Below the pieces are notes generated by a model. The model was given only the letters and a program-made list of their open reading frames with translations, was not told where the DNA came from and searched no databases. From Chromera velia (lineage: Eukaryota; Sar; Chromeraceae), in NCBI GenBank assembly GCA_018398765.1, contig JAHBMJ010000665.1, forward strand, positions 56,905-120,904: DNA of 64,000 bases, written 5' to 3'. Shown here piece by piece: positions 14,978 to 36,380 of this stretch (position 1 is its first letter; each line of letters starts with the position of its first letter). Made by a program: the position numbers and the translations under genes.

Positions 14978-17900
14978 TGTGTGTGTGTGTGTGTAAGTGT
15001 GTGTGGTTTATTTGAGCCATGTATTGTTTTGTCCGGCCTCCGTATCCTTTGCTCATTGCCTGTATCTCCGTTATTCCGGAAATGGACATATCTAAGTCGA
15101 GCTGATGGATACGTGAACCAAAGAAAATGGTTCAGACATGTTGCACGCACAAGTGTAGACCTGGAGCCCTCGGCGTACGCGTCTGTCTGGAACCGTACTT
15201 TGCTTTGTTTGTTTGTGCAGGCTGTGGTCATTCCATTGGCTCTTCTCTTCATGTGGGGAGTCCATGGGGTTCTCGTGATGATCGGAGGGACGGGGGGGGG
15301 AGGTCCGGCGGTCGATCATGGAGGAAACGGCGATGGCGGGAAAGGGGAGCAAGGAGAGAGGGCTGATGAAGCACTAGAGTTAGAGGGAATCCCGGCACAG
15401 AGTTCGAAGGAGGGAGACGTTGTGGACAGAGAATCCCTTGTGCCTAGCTGCGCTCCCTCATCTAGTTCTTCTTCTTCGTCTGCTCACTTCAATCTTCTGG
15501 AACGACTTTACATCCGGGTGTTCGGTTTTTTTCTCGTCGAGTTCTATCCCTTCTGGCTTTTGTACGTTGCCAGAATGCTGAAATGTATACAGGTTCCCGG
15601 GCAGGATCATCCTGTGATCTTCTACGCTCCCGCAGTCGAGTGCCGTGGAAATTTTCGTGCGTTGTTATGGTTTACCCTCGTCCTTCTCACTCTAGTTCCA
15701 GTCGGAGTTTTCTTCTTCATCAAGACAGCCCCTCGTGAGAAACCACTCGTAAAGCCTGTGATCGCACAGCTGGCTGGATGCTTCAATGAGAGATACGAGT
15801 GGTCAGTCAGAATAAAGGTGGAGTCATTTCGATTCCTTTTCACTCAGGAGGCTCGATGGAACCAGAAAGAATGAAAAGGGCGAGAAGGAAAAAAACAGAG
15901 AGAAACGCCTCAGACAGTGAGGAAGGGGAAGATAGGAACAGTGAGTGAAGAGTTGGCTTTGATTTTTTGATGCTTGCACGATGGTAATTTGCAATTGAAG
16001 GGCACAGCTCCAGAGCAGCGTGTCGCCTAAGAAATCCGATCATTGGATCATTAATCCCAATCTTCCTCATCCTACATTCGGGTCGGGAAGGTGTACATGT
16101 TCGCTGATCCTCTGGAGAGAAGAAAGAAGAAAGAAAGCAGAAAGAAAAAAATGGAAACAGGAAGGAAGACAGAAAGAAAAGCTCCTGAGTCAGGGTGCTT
16201 CGAGACAGATGTTGCACAAGAGTCTGCTTCGCGCCCTGTGGAGTCGGACAGTCAAAGGTTTTGTGTTAATTCGCTGTCTGTGTGTCTGTCAAACACACAC
16301 ACGCGCACGCGTGCGCGATCATCTAAGCGGGTACATATATGTGCCGCCGCTTCGACGATTGTGCATGCATGCATGCATGCAGGTGGGACGCGGTATTTCT
16401 CGTCCGTCGTCTCGTTTTGGTCGCATTGGTGGCACTGGAGAACAGCGAGAGGACCGAGACCGTGATCGCAAACGGCCTTTTTGTCCTGATGCTCTTCCAT
16501 CATCTCGTCTGCCGGTCAGTGGGTACAGCAAGAAGAACTGGAGGGATGGCAAGTTGCTGTTTGTCGCTCCTGCACATAAACACGAGATAGACAATTGAAT
16601 TTACGGTTTTCACTCTGCTTTCGGTCGCATTTTCTTCATTAACGCGATTGTTTAGTCCTTTCTCACGGTTGTCGATGGGCTTGGGTCAATCATGGAGTTT
16701 GCGAAGAGAGAATTTCCTGGAACGGAGGAAAGGTAGAGAAACTCTAGTCAAGAATTAAGGTATCCCCATGGTAGACAGCCAGGCAGCTATACAGAAACAC
16801 CATCGAGTTTGCAGTTTGTCAATGAATGCAAAAAAAAGGAAAGAATTGATACAATGTCCTCGCGCCTTGCGCTAGAGAGTGCTCCGTGCGATTTTTGACC
16901 TCGTTTCTTTCTCTATCAAGGAATCTGCTGAAGCTGTAGCTGAAATTGGCAGACGGTTCACCGCATGGGTGCCGTGCAGTTCGATATCGTAAATCCATTC
17001 CTCAATGCCGCTCTCTCGACGACGCTTGTGAAACCGCATGCCTGGTCATCCTCCCCTTTATCTGTGCGGCACGGAAAAGCTTGCAGGTGGGTGTGAGGAA
17101 GCGCAAGTGAGAGGTTTGATTTGAGGGCATTTCATGGAGGGAACCGCAGCGAAGGGGGGAATCGAGAAGAGCACAGACAGCGAGAGGCAAACACTTGAAT
17201 TCCAGTGAGACCTGATAGAAGAAGGCGGCACTTGGCTTCTTCGCTTTGTTCATGAAAGTGCCGTCATCTGTGAAGTGATTGTTTCCGGAATTTCAGTTGC
17301 CTCTCACCCTCGATCCTCTCTCAGCGTCTGCACGGCATTACCTGTCTGCAGGAGAGATACGAGGAGGCCGCCTGTGCGCACGACGGGAACGAGCTCTGCA
17401 GGAAAGGGATCAACTCCGAGGGGGGAGAAGCCTTCTTTGACGTAAGTGTGTCAATGAAGGATCCTGCTAGTTGCCTCAACAGTGCATGGGGATGGCATTT
17501 TTGTCCTTGGTGATTCTGTAGTTTTTGGCCTTCGCGTTTGCCTCGGCGAGGCCTTCTCGGAGAGGCAGACAGATACAGTCCGGAAAGAGTTTCAAAAACA
17601 AATTTCATGTTTGAAAGCTTTGATACATCAATTTTACACAAAGGCTTTGAGGACTCCTTTGTCTCTCGGAAGTTGACAAAACACTGATAGCCTGTATCAG
17701 CCAGTCACGCTTCTGGTTTCTGTTTCTGTGCAGCCCTCTTTCCTTGTTGGGGTGTGTCTTTGCGTCCCGTACGCCTTCCTCATCGCACACTACGGTCAGT
17801 CACAATTCATGCATTCAGTGGCATCATGGCAACGTGTTCCACTGTTGCACGTACTGCGACAAGTCGAAGAGATGTAGCAAGAAATCAATTTGAATGAACA

Positions 17901-18749
17901 GATCTGCGGATCAATCAAGCGATCGAGTTGATGGTTGCCTTGTGGGTCTCATGTGTTACCTCCTCGATGAATTATTTTGTATTGGTTCGCACGCGTATTC
18001 TTCCATCCTTTCTTGTGCATGCATCGACCAGCGTAACGGCTGAAAAAATACCCGTAGTGCTGAATCACTGCCGCTCTTTCACATTCTTTCATGATTTTAT
18101 GCGTTGGTGTTCTGAAGACTTTCTGTGTTTTTCTTTAGTTATCTCCTTCCGCTGTCGAATGCATGCAGTGACCCAATTTCAAGGTAACATCAAGCGATTC
18201 CAAAGAAACATCTACGGAAGTGGAACCGGCAGGGAGGAGGGGAATACGCAAGGAGAGACCCCGGGAGATAAGGACCCGTCAGGACAGGTAAATACAATGG
18301 AGCCTCTGAAGAGTTCCAGTGCTCCCCCTCTTCTGGACATTGGGCAATCCCACGCCCATTCTGATAAAAAAGAAGAAAAAGAAGACGACACGCCAGGTGA
18401 GGGGGGCTCCGTCGGACCTCGCGGCCCGTCTTTGCGTCAGGCGCCTCCAGAGAGTCGGAGCAACTCGATGGAAACACCTCCGGGACCAAGCAGTGCAGCG
18501 CCACCTGGCCCCCTGGTCCCCGCAGAACAGCAAGGTGACCAACATTTAATGCAGGAACAGCATTCTAGTTCAAAATCTCATTTTGCAGAACGGCAGCAGA
18601 AGCCTGAGGGCCCGAGAGAGTTAAGTGCAGACTCACCGGAGAGAGACCTTGAAGAGAAACCGCCGAATGCTCCGGCCGCATCTAATAGTGGAGCCCTTGA
18701 TCTGCCTTCAGACGCAGAGGCCCCGTTCCCCCCCGGTTCCCCCCCCTGA
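920..18749 (+). CDS. Ankyrin / beta-helix / Cys-rich polytopic membrane protein (5' partial)
   Basis: Exons kept in phase: 920-1151, 1472-1689, 2024-2135, 2518-3030, 3365-3616, 4123-4254, 4533-4595, 4675-4806, 5027-5158, 5356-5418, 5580-6263, 6522-7448, 7570-7626, 7836-8241, 8715-8833, 9477-9686, 10321-10409, 10577-10845, 11115-11194, 11837-11902 (or 11941), 12076-12128, 12295-12374, 12727-12800, 13203-13608, 13856-13927, 14299-14582, 14803-14886, 15221-15801, 16383-16518, 16940-17086, 17352-17441, 17734-17794, 18169-18749 (stop TGA). Ankyrin repeats are clear at 1660-2135 (ALHWAVYR joined to GKVPAVRLLLRYGANPF), 3430-3616 and 4150-4230. Beta-helix rungs of F-x-x-N / GGA type run from about 7,860 to 12,130 (SVFEDNSSSISGGAIQL, GGALTSYGAALRVEGCDF). 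Cys-rich modules follow (SYCSECAPP, GVLCAECTKE). Eight to nine hydrophobic segments lie between 14,340 and 17,794, and an acidic, Pro-rich tail ends the protein. I infer a surface receptor- or channel-like protein; ligand and topology are unknown. Exon 6522-7448 is open in all three frames up to ~6,880, so its frame there is less certain. The region 16,500-17,100 is the weakest part. Confidence 0.8.
1425..1464 (+). repeat. (GAAT)n tetranucleotide array in an intron
   Basis: About ten GAAT units sit just before the acceptor of the exon starting at 1472. It is one of many intronic simple repeats in this gene. Confidence 0.9.
3785..3860 (+). repeat. (GTTC)n, (TTTC)n and (TC)n arrays in an intron
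   Basis: Consecutive GTTC, TTTC and CT runs lie within the intron after the exon ending at 3616. They produce long serine/leucine frames that are not genes. Confidence 0.9.
8262..8372 (+). repeat. (CTGT)n array near a splice donor
   Basis: About 25 CTGT units with few interruptions begin some 20 bases after the donor at 8242. All frames through it are open (Cys-Leu-Ser-Val periodic), which gives spurious ORFs on both strands. Confidence 0.95.
8943..9012 (+). repeat. (ACAG)n array in an intron
   Basis: AGAC/ACAG tetranucleotide units occur in the intron between exons ending 8833 and starting 9477. The surrounding intron also carries GTCA-type units that begin at the donor itself. Confidence 0.85.
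14943..15004 (+). repeat. (TG)n array in an intron
   Basis: A TG dinucleotide run with two single-base interruptions lies between the exons ending 14886 and starting 15221. Confidence 0.95.
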
Positions 18750-19192
18750 CCCATCGTCTGGCCTCCATTAGTGCACCAAAACAGAGAAAAATTTATAAAC
18801 GTACGGTCATTTCAAGCGAAAGTGACCGGGTTAGAGCTCGAGATGCATATGGACCGGGTAGGACCGGGTTGGCTAGTAGGTTGGTCTAGAGGTTGGTTTA
18901 ATAATTCATTCGATTCTTCTTCTAGAAAATACTATAAACTTTAAATTTGCTCTCCAATGTGCATATTAGACTTCGCTTTTTATCTATTGCAAAGATTGTA
19001 TATACACAGTTATACATATTAATTTTAATATCATAATTGTAGAAAAAAAACGTAAGGCACAACTTAGGGACTAGTAATAGTATTTCAAGTTCACTATATG
19101 TAATTATTGACGGAACAATATGTGTTTTTGATTGATATATGATGATCATTACATACTTATGCGTGTATGCATGCACTGGCATCTGCATTATA

Positions 19193-19228
<36 letters not shown>

Positions 19229-19750
19229 GTGAATTGTGAATTGTAAATGACTAAATAAATGAGTTAGATGATTGAAGCCGGTGAGCCACTACAGTGCGGT
19301 ACCACTTTGGCTCTGGGCAACCCTAGGGCTAACCCGGTATATCATACAAAAATTGATTAAATTAAATTCGATCACTCAACTAAGCTAGGCTCCCTGGCCC
19401 ATTAATTTGAAAGCTTGCAAGACTAGGCGGCCCCTTTGCTTTCGTGATAAAGTTTTGTCTTAAACTGGTCTGCCAGACGGAGCAGAACTTCAAGAAAACA
19501 AAACTTGCACACCAGTGACACCATGCAACAAAAATCTAGATAAAACTAGGCTACCCGTATCAAAAAAAAGAAAAAAAGAAAATTTGGCCAAAAATTTCGG
19601 GGAGAATTCTTTTTTTATTTTTGTTTCAATGCTGCCTTCAGATGCATATTTTAGGCTGAGTATGATAATGAACGGTAGAAATGATGACCAGGTCGCTGTC
19701 CAGCAGCCTAAAAGCGAAAGCCCACAATCGCGAGACAATACCAGCTCACA
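18750..19750. other. AT-rich intergenic spacer between convergent genes
   Basis: This lies between the stop of the plus-strand gene at 18749 and the stop of the minus-strand IF-2 gene at 19751. It is AT-rich, with a (TA)n run at about 19,203-19,228. It should hold both 3' ends. I see no clear polyadenylation hexamer that I would defend and no gene. Confidence 0.6.
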
Positions 19751-30369
<10,619 letters not shown>

Positions 30370-30720
30370 TCTTTTGGCTGCATCTTCAGGGGTGGACGTG
30401 CTTGATCCTGACCTCTCATTCGTTTCCAATCATGATCAATGGGTCAGCTGAAAGCAAGAACTCCATCGACGACCAGTGACACACTGAGAGAATGAAATAA
30501 CGCAGCCAATGGTGCTGGGTCTAGGCATGTGGAAGCAGTAGAACCGCAACGTGCACAGCGTAGGGCCGTCTCTCTCTGAATAGCCCTCTCCAACCTGCGG
30601 TGACAATACTGCAGTGCATAACGCCTTCTGAAATAGTTGGTTCCTCGAGCAGCAGTCGCGACTCGCGAGTCGCGAAGCTCTGTTCGACCTCTCGAGTTTC
30701 AGCCCTGCACAATGCCTGTA
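30370..30720. other. Upstream region of the IF-2 gene
   Basis: This precedes the IF-2 start on the minus strand. The open frame extends to about 30,429 without a further ATG before an in-frame stop. It presumably contains the promoter and 5' leader; no motif is evident by eye. Confidence 0.4.
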
Positions 30721-30724
30721 AAGC

Positions 30725-30935
30725 CCGCGGCGTTTGTGGGCAAACGCCGCGGGGTCGCGGAGCGACCCCGCTTGGCCGCGGGGCGCCCGCCGCGGGGCGA
30801 AATTTTCTCCTGTCCGCGGCGCGCCGCGGAGCGGCGCGGCGCAGGATGTGTGGAGCCCCGCGGCGGCACGCCGCGGGGCGGCCAGGCCCAGCAAAAAAGT
30901 CCACTCCACGGCGGAGCCGCACCGCCGCAGAGCCT
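30725..30935. repeat. GC-rich palindrome cluster A
   Basis: Perfect hairpins are packed together: arms 30,725-30,736 / 30,741-30,752 with a 4-nt loop; 30,751-30,758 / 30,762-30,769 with a 3-nt loop; an 18-bp palindrome TCCGCGGCGCGCCGCGGA at 30,813-30,830; and 10-bp arms 30,855-30,864 / 30,870-30,879. SacII sites (CCGCGG) recur. The surroundings are far less GC-rich. Function is unknown. Confidence 0.9.
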
Positions 30936-31198
30936 GCAAAAAAAAAGTTGAGGCGCCGCCACAGAGAGGAATCTCATGGGATACGCTCAGTTCAACTCAT
31001 GCACTCGACTCATTTTCAGATTTAACTTTACCGGACGTTCTTTCAAACCTCTTCCAAATTCCTCCTTCAAAGAACTGTTTACAACTGTTGATGACAATTG
31101 TTCCTTTGTTTTATTGGTGACCGACTGCAGCAGTACAGAAACATTGAGTCCTGATAGGTCACAGACTCAAAGTTGGTACACCGTCTCCTCTAAGTGCC

Positions 31199-31326
31199 TG
31201 ACTGTTTGGAAACAAATCTAGAGCTTATCTTCTAGAGATTCAGCACTGAAAGATTACCACACAATTGACTGTTTAGAAACAAACCTAGAGCTTATCTTCT
31301 AGAGATTCAGCACTGAAAAATTACTA
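31199..31326 (+). repeat. Two-copy direct repeat of ~58 bp
   Basis: Segments at 31,199-31,256 and 31,267-31,325 are nearly identical (both contain TCTAGAGATTCAGCACTGAA) and are separated by about ten bases. This is a local tandem duplication in the spacer left of the orphan ORF. Confidence 0.85.
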
Positions 31327-31482
31327 GCACTGAAAGAGACTGGTTTCGAACTTCTGAATGGTGCAGGCCCCAACTCTGAAATCCTTCTCGTTCAGTTTGA
31401 GCACAACGTTTCAAAGTCAAGAGAGCATTGGAATCGGCGTCGATTTAGCAGTGCAGAAGGGCTACGGTCTTGTAAAACATTT

Positions 31483-32103
31483 TTGCAAGGTATAAGAGAA
31501 AAGGAGAAGCTCGTTTCATACCTCGAATATGTGTGCAGGTCCATTCTCGATTTAAATTTCGATGCCGTGAGCAAGATTCGTCTTCTCCCTCTCCTCCTCC
31601 TTCAGCTATCTCCCCCTGTAGCAAAAAAGTCCCAAGAGGGTTCTCCTGTTGCAGCGCTCCAAAGGGTTGTCTCCAATCAGGGGAGTGAGTGTCACAGTGA
31701 TGAGAATGGGACAGGGATGGGTGGATCAGGTGAGAACGAGACGGACGAAGGTGATGAGAGTGAGATAGACGAGGCTGTTCAGAATGAGAGAGCTCGCAAT
31801 CTGGCGGATGATGAAATGTCTGATTCGGACTCAGACGAGAATGAGTCTCTAAGTGATACAGACGAGGTGTGTCCGGATAACAAGGAATCAAAAGTGTCAG
31901 ACAGACCCTTGATTTTTTTAGTTGTCGCAGTGGCGAAGGAGTTGAGACTCTCGTCACAAGGGGGAAGCAAGAAGGGGGTGAGAACCAGAGGTCAGATCCG
32001 CATTCAAGGACGAGTGCCCGACTACGCGGCCTTCTTCAGGCAGTGCACCTCTGATTTGGAATCAGATGGTCATGTGAGTGACTGTGATTTTAGAAAGAAA
32101 TAA
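31483..32103 (+). CDS. Hypothetical acidic protein (orphan ORF)
   Basis: An open frame of 206 codons to a TAA stop. The first codon of the frame is TTG, so the true start is either the next in-frame Met or lies in an upstream exon. Its middle is rich in Asp, Glu and Ser (residues ~75-145) and its end is basic. I recognise no domain. It sits between the two GC-palindrome clusters. Compositional bias alone could keep it open, so coding status is uncertain. Confidence 0.35.
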   Translation: MQGIREKEKLVSYLEYVCRSILDLNFDAVSKIRLLPLLLLQLSPPVAKKSQEGSPVAALQRVVSNQGSECHSDENGTGMGGSGENETDEGDESEIDEAVQNERARNLADDEMSDSDSDENESLSDTDEVCPDNKESKVSDRPLIFLVVAVAKELRLSSQGGSKKGVRTRGQIRIQGRVPDYAAFFRQCTSDLESDGHVSDCDFRKK

Positions 32104-32500
32104 GTGTGTCACTTTGATGCCCGGAAATCGCATGAACACGCATGAAATTGCAAGTGAATTAATTGATTAATTTAAAAATTATTCCCTGCAATGCATTCAA
32201 ATCAACGAAATAATTCGATCAATTTCAAAATAGTTATATCACACCATGATTCTTGATCAGACTATGACTTATAGTTTCTTTTATTGTGAATTAGATTAAA
32301 AATAAATGAGTTACTAGTTTTTTTGTGTGTTTATTTTTTGTTTGTTCTTAATATTTCCTATATTAATTATATTATTTTATCTTATTTTCATGTTTGAAAT
32401 AGTTTAAAACCATAATAGAATGACTTATTCCTGCTATAAAATACTTATAGATATATTTGATATGATCTATCAAGACTTGTAAAGGGGTTAGAGGCCGCCG
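32104..32500. other. AT-rich spacer
   Basis: An AT-rich stretch with no gene or motif that I can defend. It runs from the stop of the acidic ORF to the second palindrome cluster. Confidence 0.6.
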
Positions 32501-32690
32501 CGGGGCTGTGAGCGCTTGAAACCAGGTGAAACCCGCGGCGGTACCGCCGCGGGGCAAGCTAAATTCCGCGGACCAAATTTAAGAGCCCCGCGGCGCAGCC
32601 GCGGGGGTAAAAACCGCTGCTTTACAGGCATTGGGCCCCTGCAGCCTTTTGAGGGATGGGGCGCGACCCGCGGGCCCGCGGGGTAGAGCC
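32493..32690. repeat. GC-rich palindrome cluster B
   Basis: Perfect palindrome with arms CCCGCGGCGG and its complement around TA at 32,532-32,553; hairpin arms 32,586-32,594 / 32,598-32,606 with loop GCA; palindrome CCCGCGGGCCCGCGGG at 32,667-32,682; short TCCGCGGA at ~32,564. It is the same style as cluster A, about 1.7 kb away, and abruptly flanked by AT-rich DNA. Confidence 0.9.
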
Positions 32691-32876
32691 CATGCACGTA
32701 GACGGACTCGATCATGCATCGAGTCAGACTGCATGCCACCGATTGCCACTGAGTCTGATCTGAGTCTGACATAGTCTGACGGATCGAGATACGTATTAAT
32801 AAGTTTGGCTGTGTTTGGCTGCCTTATATTACCTCGTTACTACGTGTTACTACCTTTTGCGTGTTCCTTCATTTTT

Positions 32877-35111
32877 ATGGACTGCCTCCATTTGCGCTTC
32901 TCTGCAAGATCTTTAAATCCAAAAATGACACTGCAATTGTTTGTGATGGGGCCGCGGTCGGCGATTGTCCCGCTATCGCGAGTACTTTCATCGCCCACCT
33001 TTCAAAGTGGTGATCACGGGCAAGCAGATGCTGTCAGCGGAATTCCCGTGAAGGCCTTGCAATGGTGCCTTTCTCAGTGTGTGTTCGTTTGCTTTCGGTT
33101 GGGGAATGTTACTGAGTTTAGAGGAGACGCCGTCGTGAGTTCCGGAAACCGGAGATTGGAGGGGACTGTGCGGAGAAATTGGTGGGGGTTCGCGGGAAGG
33201 CGGAGTGCGGATGCAAGTCTGTATGAACACAACGCAGGTCTGCTGAGAAGAGTGCGGGATCCAAAAAGGTGTGTGATGGAGTCGGGAAGACTTTACAAAA
33301 AAGAGACGGCAAAAGATTTCAACCCATCTCTTTTCAGCTCCGGGACCTCCAAATCGACTGACAGGGACCCTGCACACCTTTTGGAGTTTGGTGAGGTCCG
33401 AGTTACGTCTAATCTGTCTGAATCCTTCCACGAGGCCCTAGAGACGCCCCACCTTCTCCGACCCCTCGACGACTTCCTGCGTCGCCTTCGACTCCGACCC
33501 CCCTTATCCGGCCCCAATTCCCCTTTTCCGTCTCCGTCTCCGTCTGGCTCTTCCTCTTCAACAGAAGATGGGACGCCACCTTCCCAATTCTCCTTTCTTC
33601 TGTCCACTGCGCTCCCTTTCCACCCCTCAAGTAACCTGGCCAACGAGACACGGCCTCTGCCTGCCAGTCAGGGGACAGAAGTCGAAAGATCCCCAGAAGA
33701 GTGCAACAGACTCCTCAGACAAGCGTATAGAAACATCACCAAGTCCCTGTACTCTCTGAACAGACTGCATTGGGAAGCCCGGACTTGCATTGGCACTGCA
33801 AGGCACCGTCCAGATCCGATTCGTTCCCTGAACTTCCTCCGAAGAATTCAATCTCAGAAGAAGCACAACACAGTAGGCCTACTCCCTCAGAGACAGACTG
33901 TCAGTCTAGCAGTTAGCCTCAGGAAGTGGCAGTCTGGTCTGAATCACCTCCTCAGACGATCGAGATCCATACCGAAGTCGCAACCTCAGAATGCCAGAGC
34001 CCACGCAGAACAGACTCCCATGCAGAACAATAGACTCAGTGCAGCCCAGACTTCCGACTCGCCAGAGTCAGAGGGATGGCACACGCGGAGTCCTCCTGAG
34101 ACTGCCCCGGCCCTGCCAAGCGAGGGGGGCGAGAGGGTAGTCAGTCTGAGACCCTCTGATGTTGATCTGCTCCAAGAGGGTGTGACTCGGAGTTTCGGCC
34201 CCACACCCGAACAAACTGCCACACGAGTCCCGGAAGGAGACAGCAGAGCGGGGTGCATGGGTGAAATTGAAATGCCTGTCGGGGGTCGTTTAGTCGAGAC
34301 GGTATGCCTCTCTGCCCTCGGGTGCGGGCTCAGGGGATACCCGCCTCAGGATTGCGCTCGTGCTTTCTTGGACGCGCTTGGGGAAGCGTTAGAGAGGAGG
34401 GAGAGGGAGACTGTTGGGGTAGATGTATTGATTGGAAAGAAAGAGGGGGGGGGAAGAAAGAAGATTCTTGAGAAAGAGCATCGTGGAGCCTGTGGTAGGC
34501 TTCTGCTGAGAGGACAGGGGAAAGGATGTGCCAGCGATATTTTTTCAAACAAGTACGAGGGCAGTTGGCTTCCTCTTTTCTTTGAGGTTCGTTTCCTGGA
34601 TGTAACGATTCTCAGAGCCTGGGTGGCCGAAGTAGAGCAGCGACAGTTGCAAGAAAAAGAAGAAGAAAAAGAAGAAGAAGAAAAAGAAGAAGAAGATAAT
34701 AGCGCTGAGGTGGTCAACGAGACCGTTGTAGCAGCGACTAGCATGCCAGTGGGCACACAGGGTAAAAGCCCTCTTCTCTTTTCCATGCCGGCCGAAAGGA
34801 GTCATAGTTCTACAGAGTCGCATGACGTCATAGAAGGGTTGGGACCGGTGAAAACTCAGAGAGGATCGATTCTACATCAGTTGTCGCAGAAGGAGAGGGT
34901 TAGTGTCAGAATGTGGAACACGCCGAGCAAGGACGACAACAGGCTGGTGTCATCCTTTTTTGCAAACTGTGGCGCCGACCACCCTTTGTTTCAACTTGAA
35001 GACAAGGCATTCATCAATATTCAGAAGCTGACACGGTGTGACTACGCTGAAAAGGCAATGCGCGATCTCCTCCAGATCTGCCGAAGGCTAAAAGATGCTG
35101 TTTCCCCGTAG
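32877..35111 (+). CDS. Hypothetical intronless protein, 744 residues
   Basis: A single open frame from ATG 32877 to a TAG ending at 35111 (the frame is open from ~32,805). This is unusual where the other genes have many introns. The product is Arg/Ser/Pro-rich in its first two thirds, with a low-complexity Ser/Pro tract near residue 215-230. A pure Glu/Lys run lies at ~34,650-34,700, and the C-terminus is more globular, ending near LTRCDYAEKAMRDLLQICRR. I recognise no domain, signal peptide or membrane segment. It could be a host orphan gene or an element-borne ORF, since GC palindromes lie just upstream. The length makes chance openness unlikely. Confidence 0.55.
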   Translation: MDCLHLRFSARSLNPKMTLQLFVMGPRSAIVPLSRVLSSPTFQSGDHGQADAVSGIPVKALQWCLSQCVFVCFRLGNVTEFRGDAVVSSGNRRLEGTVRRNWWGFAGRRSADASLYEHNAGLLRRVRDPKRCVMESGRLYKKETAKDFNPSLFSSGTSKSTDRDPAHLLEFGEVRVTSNLSESFHEALETPHLLRPLDDFLRRLRLRPPLSGPNSPFPSPSPSGSSSSTEDGTPPSQFSFLLSTALPFHPSSNLANETRPLPASQGTEVERSPEECNRLLRQAYRNITKSLYSLNRLHWEARTCIGTARHRPDPIRSLNFLRRIQSQKKHNTVGLLPQRQTVSLAVSLRKWQSGLNHLLRRSRSIPKSQPQNARAHAEQTPMQNNRLSAAQTSDSPESEGWHTRSPPETAPALPSEGGERVVSLRPSDVDLLQEGVTRSFGPTPEQTATRVPEGDSRAGCMGEIEMPVGGRLVETVCLSALGCGLRGYPPQDCARAFLDALGEALERRERETVGVDVLIGKKEGGGRKKILEKEHRGACGRLLLRGQGKGCASDIFSNKYEGSWLPLFFEVRFLDVTILRAWVAEVEQRQLQEKEEEKEEEEKEEEDNSAEVVNETVVAATSMPVGTQGKSPLLFSMPAERSHSSTESHDVIEGLGPVKTQRGSILHQLSQKERVSVRMWNTPSKDDNRLVSSFFANCGADHPLFQLEDKAFINIQKLTRCDYAEKAMRDLLQICRRLKDAVSP

Positions 35112-36380
35112 GAGACCATCGGATAGACTATATAGGATACCGTAGAAGTATAAATGAAATTAATGAATTGTTGTTCAAATTGATTGCATGACAGAAATCA
35201 TGTTAGTCAAAATTATCAGTTTAATTCTAAAAATTCATGTAATTTAATTCATTTGAATTTATAGGTTTGAATGCTACTATATCGTTCTTATTAAGTAATA
35301 AGTGATTTATCGATGCCCTAGGACACTGTCGCCGTTTTGTCTTTTAAAGGTCGCTCCCGCAAACGACAGGGGGGTATGCCTCACTGCTAAGGCTCAGACC
35401 ATACCCTGTGGCCCACTTGGTTTCCCAAGCCGCGATCAACTAACAACTGTTTTGAATTTTGCATGTTTAAATTGGGCCGCTGATTGAGAGGGAACCACTC
35501 TAAAGATAGTACTAATTAATGATACCAGACGGTAGGGCATTGTGGCTTAATATGCATGCTTCCTGCATCCGTCTCTCTGCTTTGTTCACTCCTCCCGTTC
35601 TTACCTTCTTTCCCTTTTCCATTGCTTCTAAAATCCTTTTGTACATATTCTTCTTTTCTTTTTTCGTCTCTTCCCTTCTCTTTATGATTACTCCATTATA
35701 TTACTTTATGAAAGCATGATTCAAATTATTATAATGAACGGTTTAATTTACCTTGATTCTAATTATCTAAAACTAAAAATTAATGATTCACGCAGTGTAA
35801 CGTGGTATCCTTCGGCTGGAAAATAACAACTTTTCCCTGTTTAACGTTAGAAGTATCCAGCTAGATATCTAGCTAACTCTAGATATAGATGACGATAACG
35901 CGTCATAGTCATAGTCAATGATTAAACAAAAAGTTTTACTAGTAGTTTTTACTACTTTCTAGACTAACTATCTGTACTTAAATCAATTAGTAAACTAACC
36001 AGTTTTTTAATAGTAGTAGTATTATAGTACAAAATTATAGGAAGCCATCAAAAAAATCAAAACCGACTGTATGGGTCGGACCCCCCCCCCCCCNCCCCCC
36101 CCCTACCTCCTCAGCATCTTGGTCAGACCCCCTCCCTCCCTTTCTCTAAAGTCCCCACCTTTAAAGTCAAATAACACCAACTTTTCTAGCATTTAAAGTA
36201 GTTTAAAGTTAAAAATCATATCGAATAACAACTAAAACTAAAGTTTAAAACTTCTTAAAAACTTAAATTTTAAAAGCTTAAATTTGAATTATTATGCAAA
36301 AATTATGTGATAGATATATATCAGGTTTGTTTAATGTAATGTAATGATCAATCGGCAAGACGTGCAGGCATTGGATCATC
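35112..36380. other. AT-rich spacer with a C-tract and assembly N
   Basis: AT-rich DNA without a recognised gene. A poly-C run at 36,081-36,103 contains one N at 36,094, marking uncertain sequence. Short repeats such as CTAGATATC occur near 35,860-35,885. Confidence 0.6.

Noticed and set aside
36081-36103. Poly-C tract as a functional element
   Set aside because: It contains an N and is probably a sequencing or assembly artefact in part.
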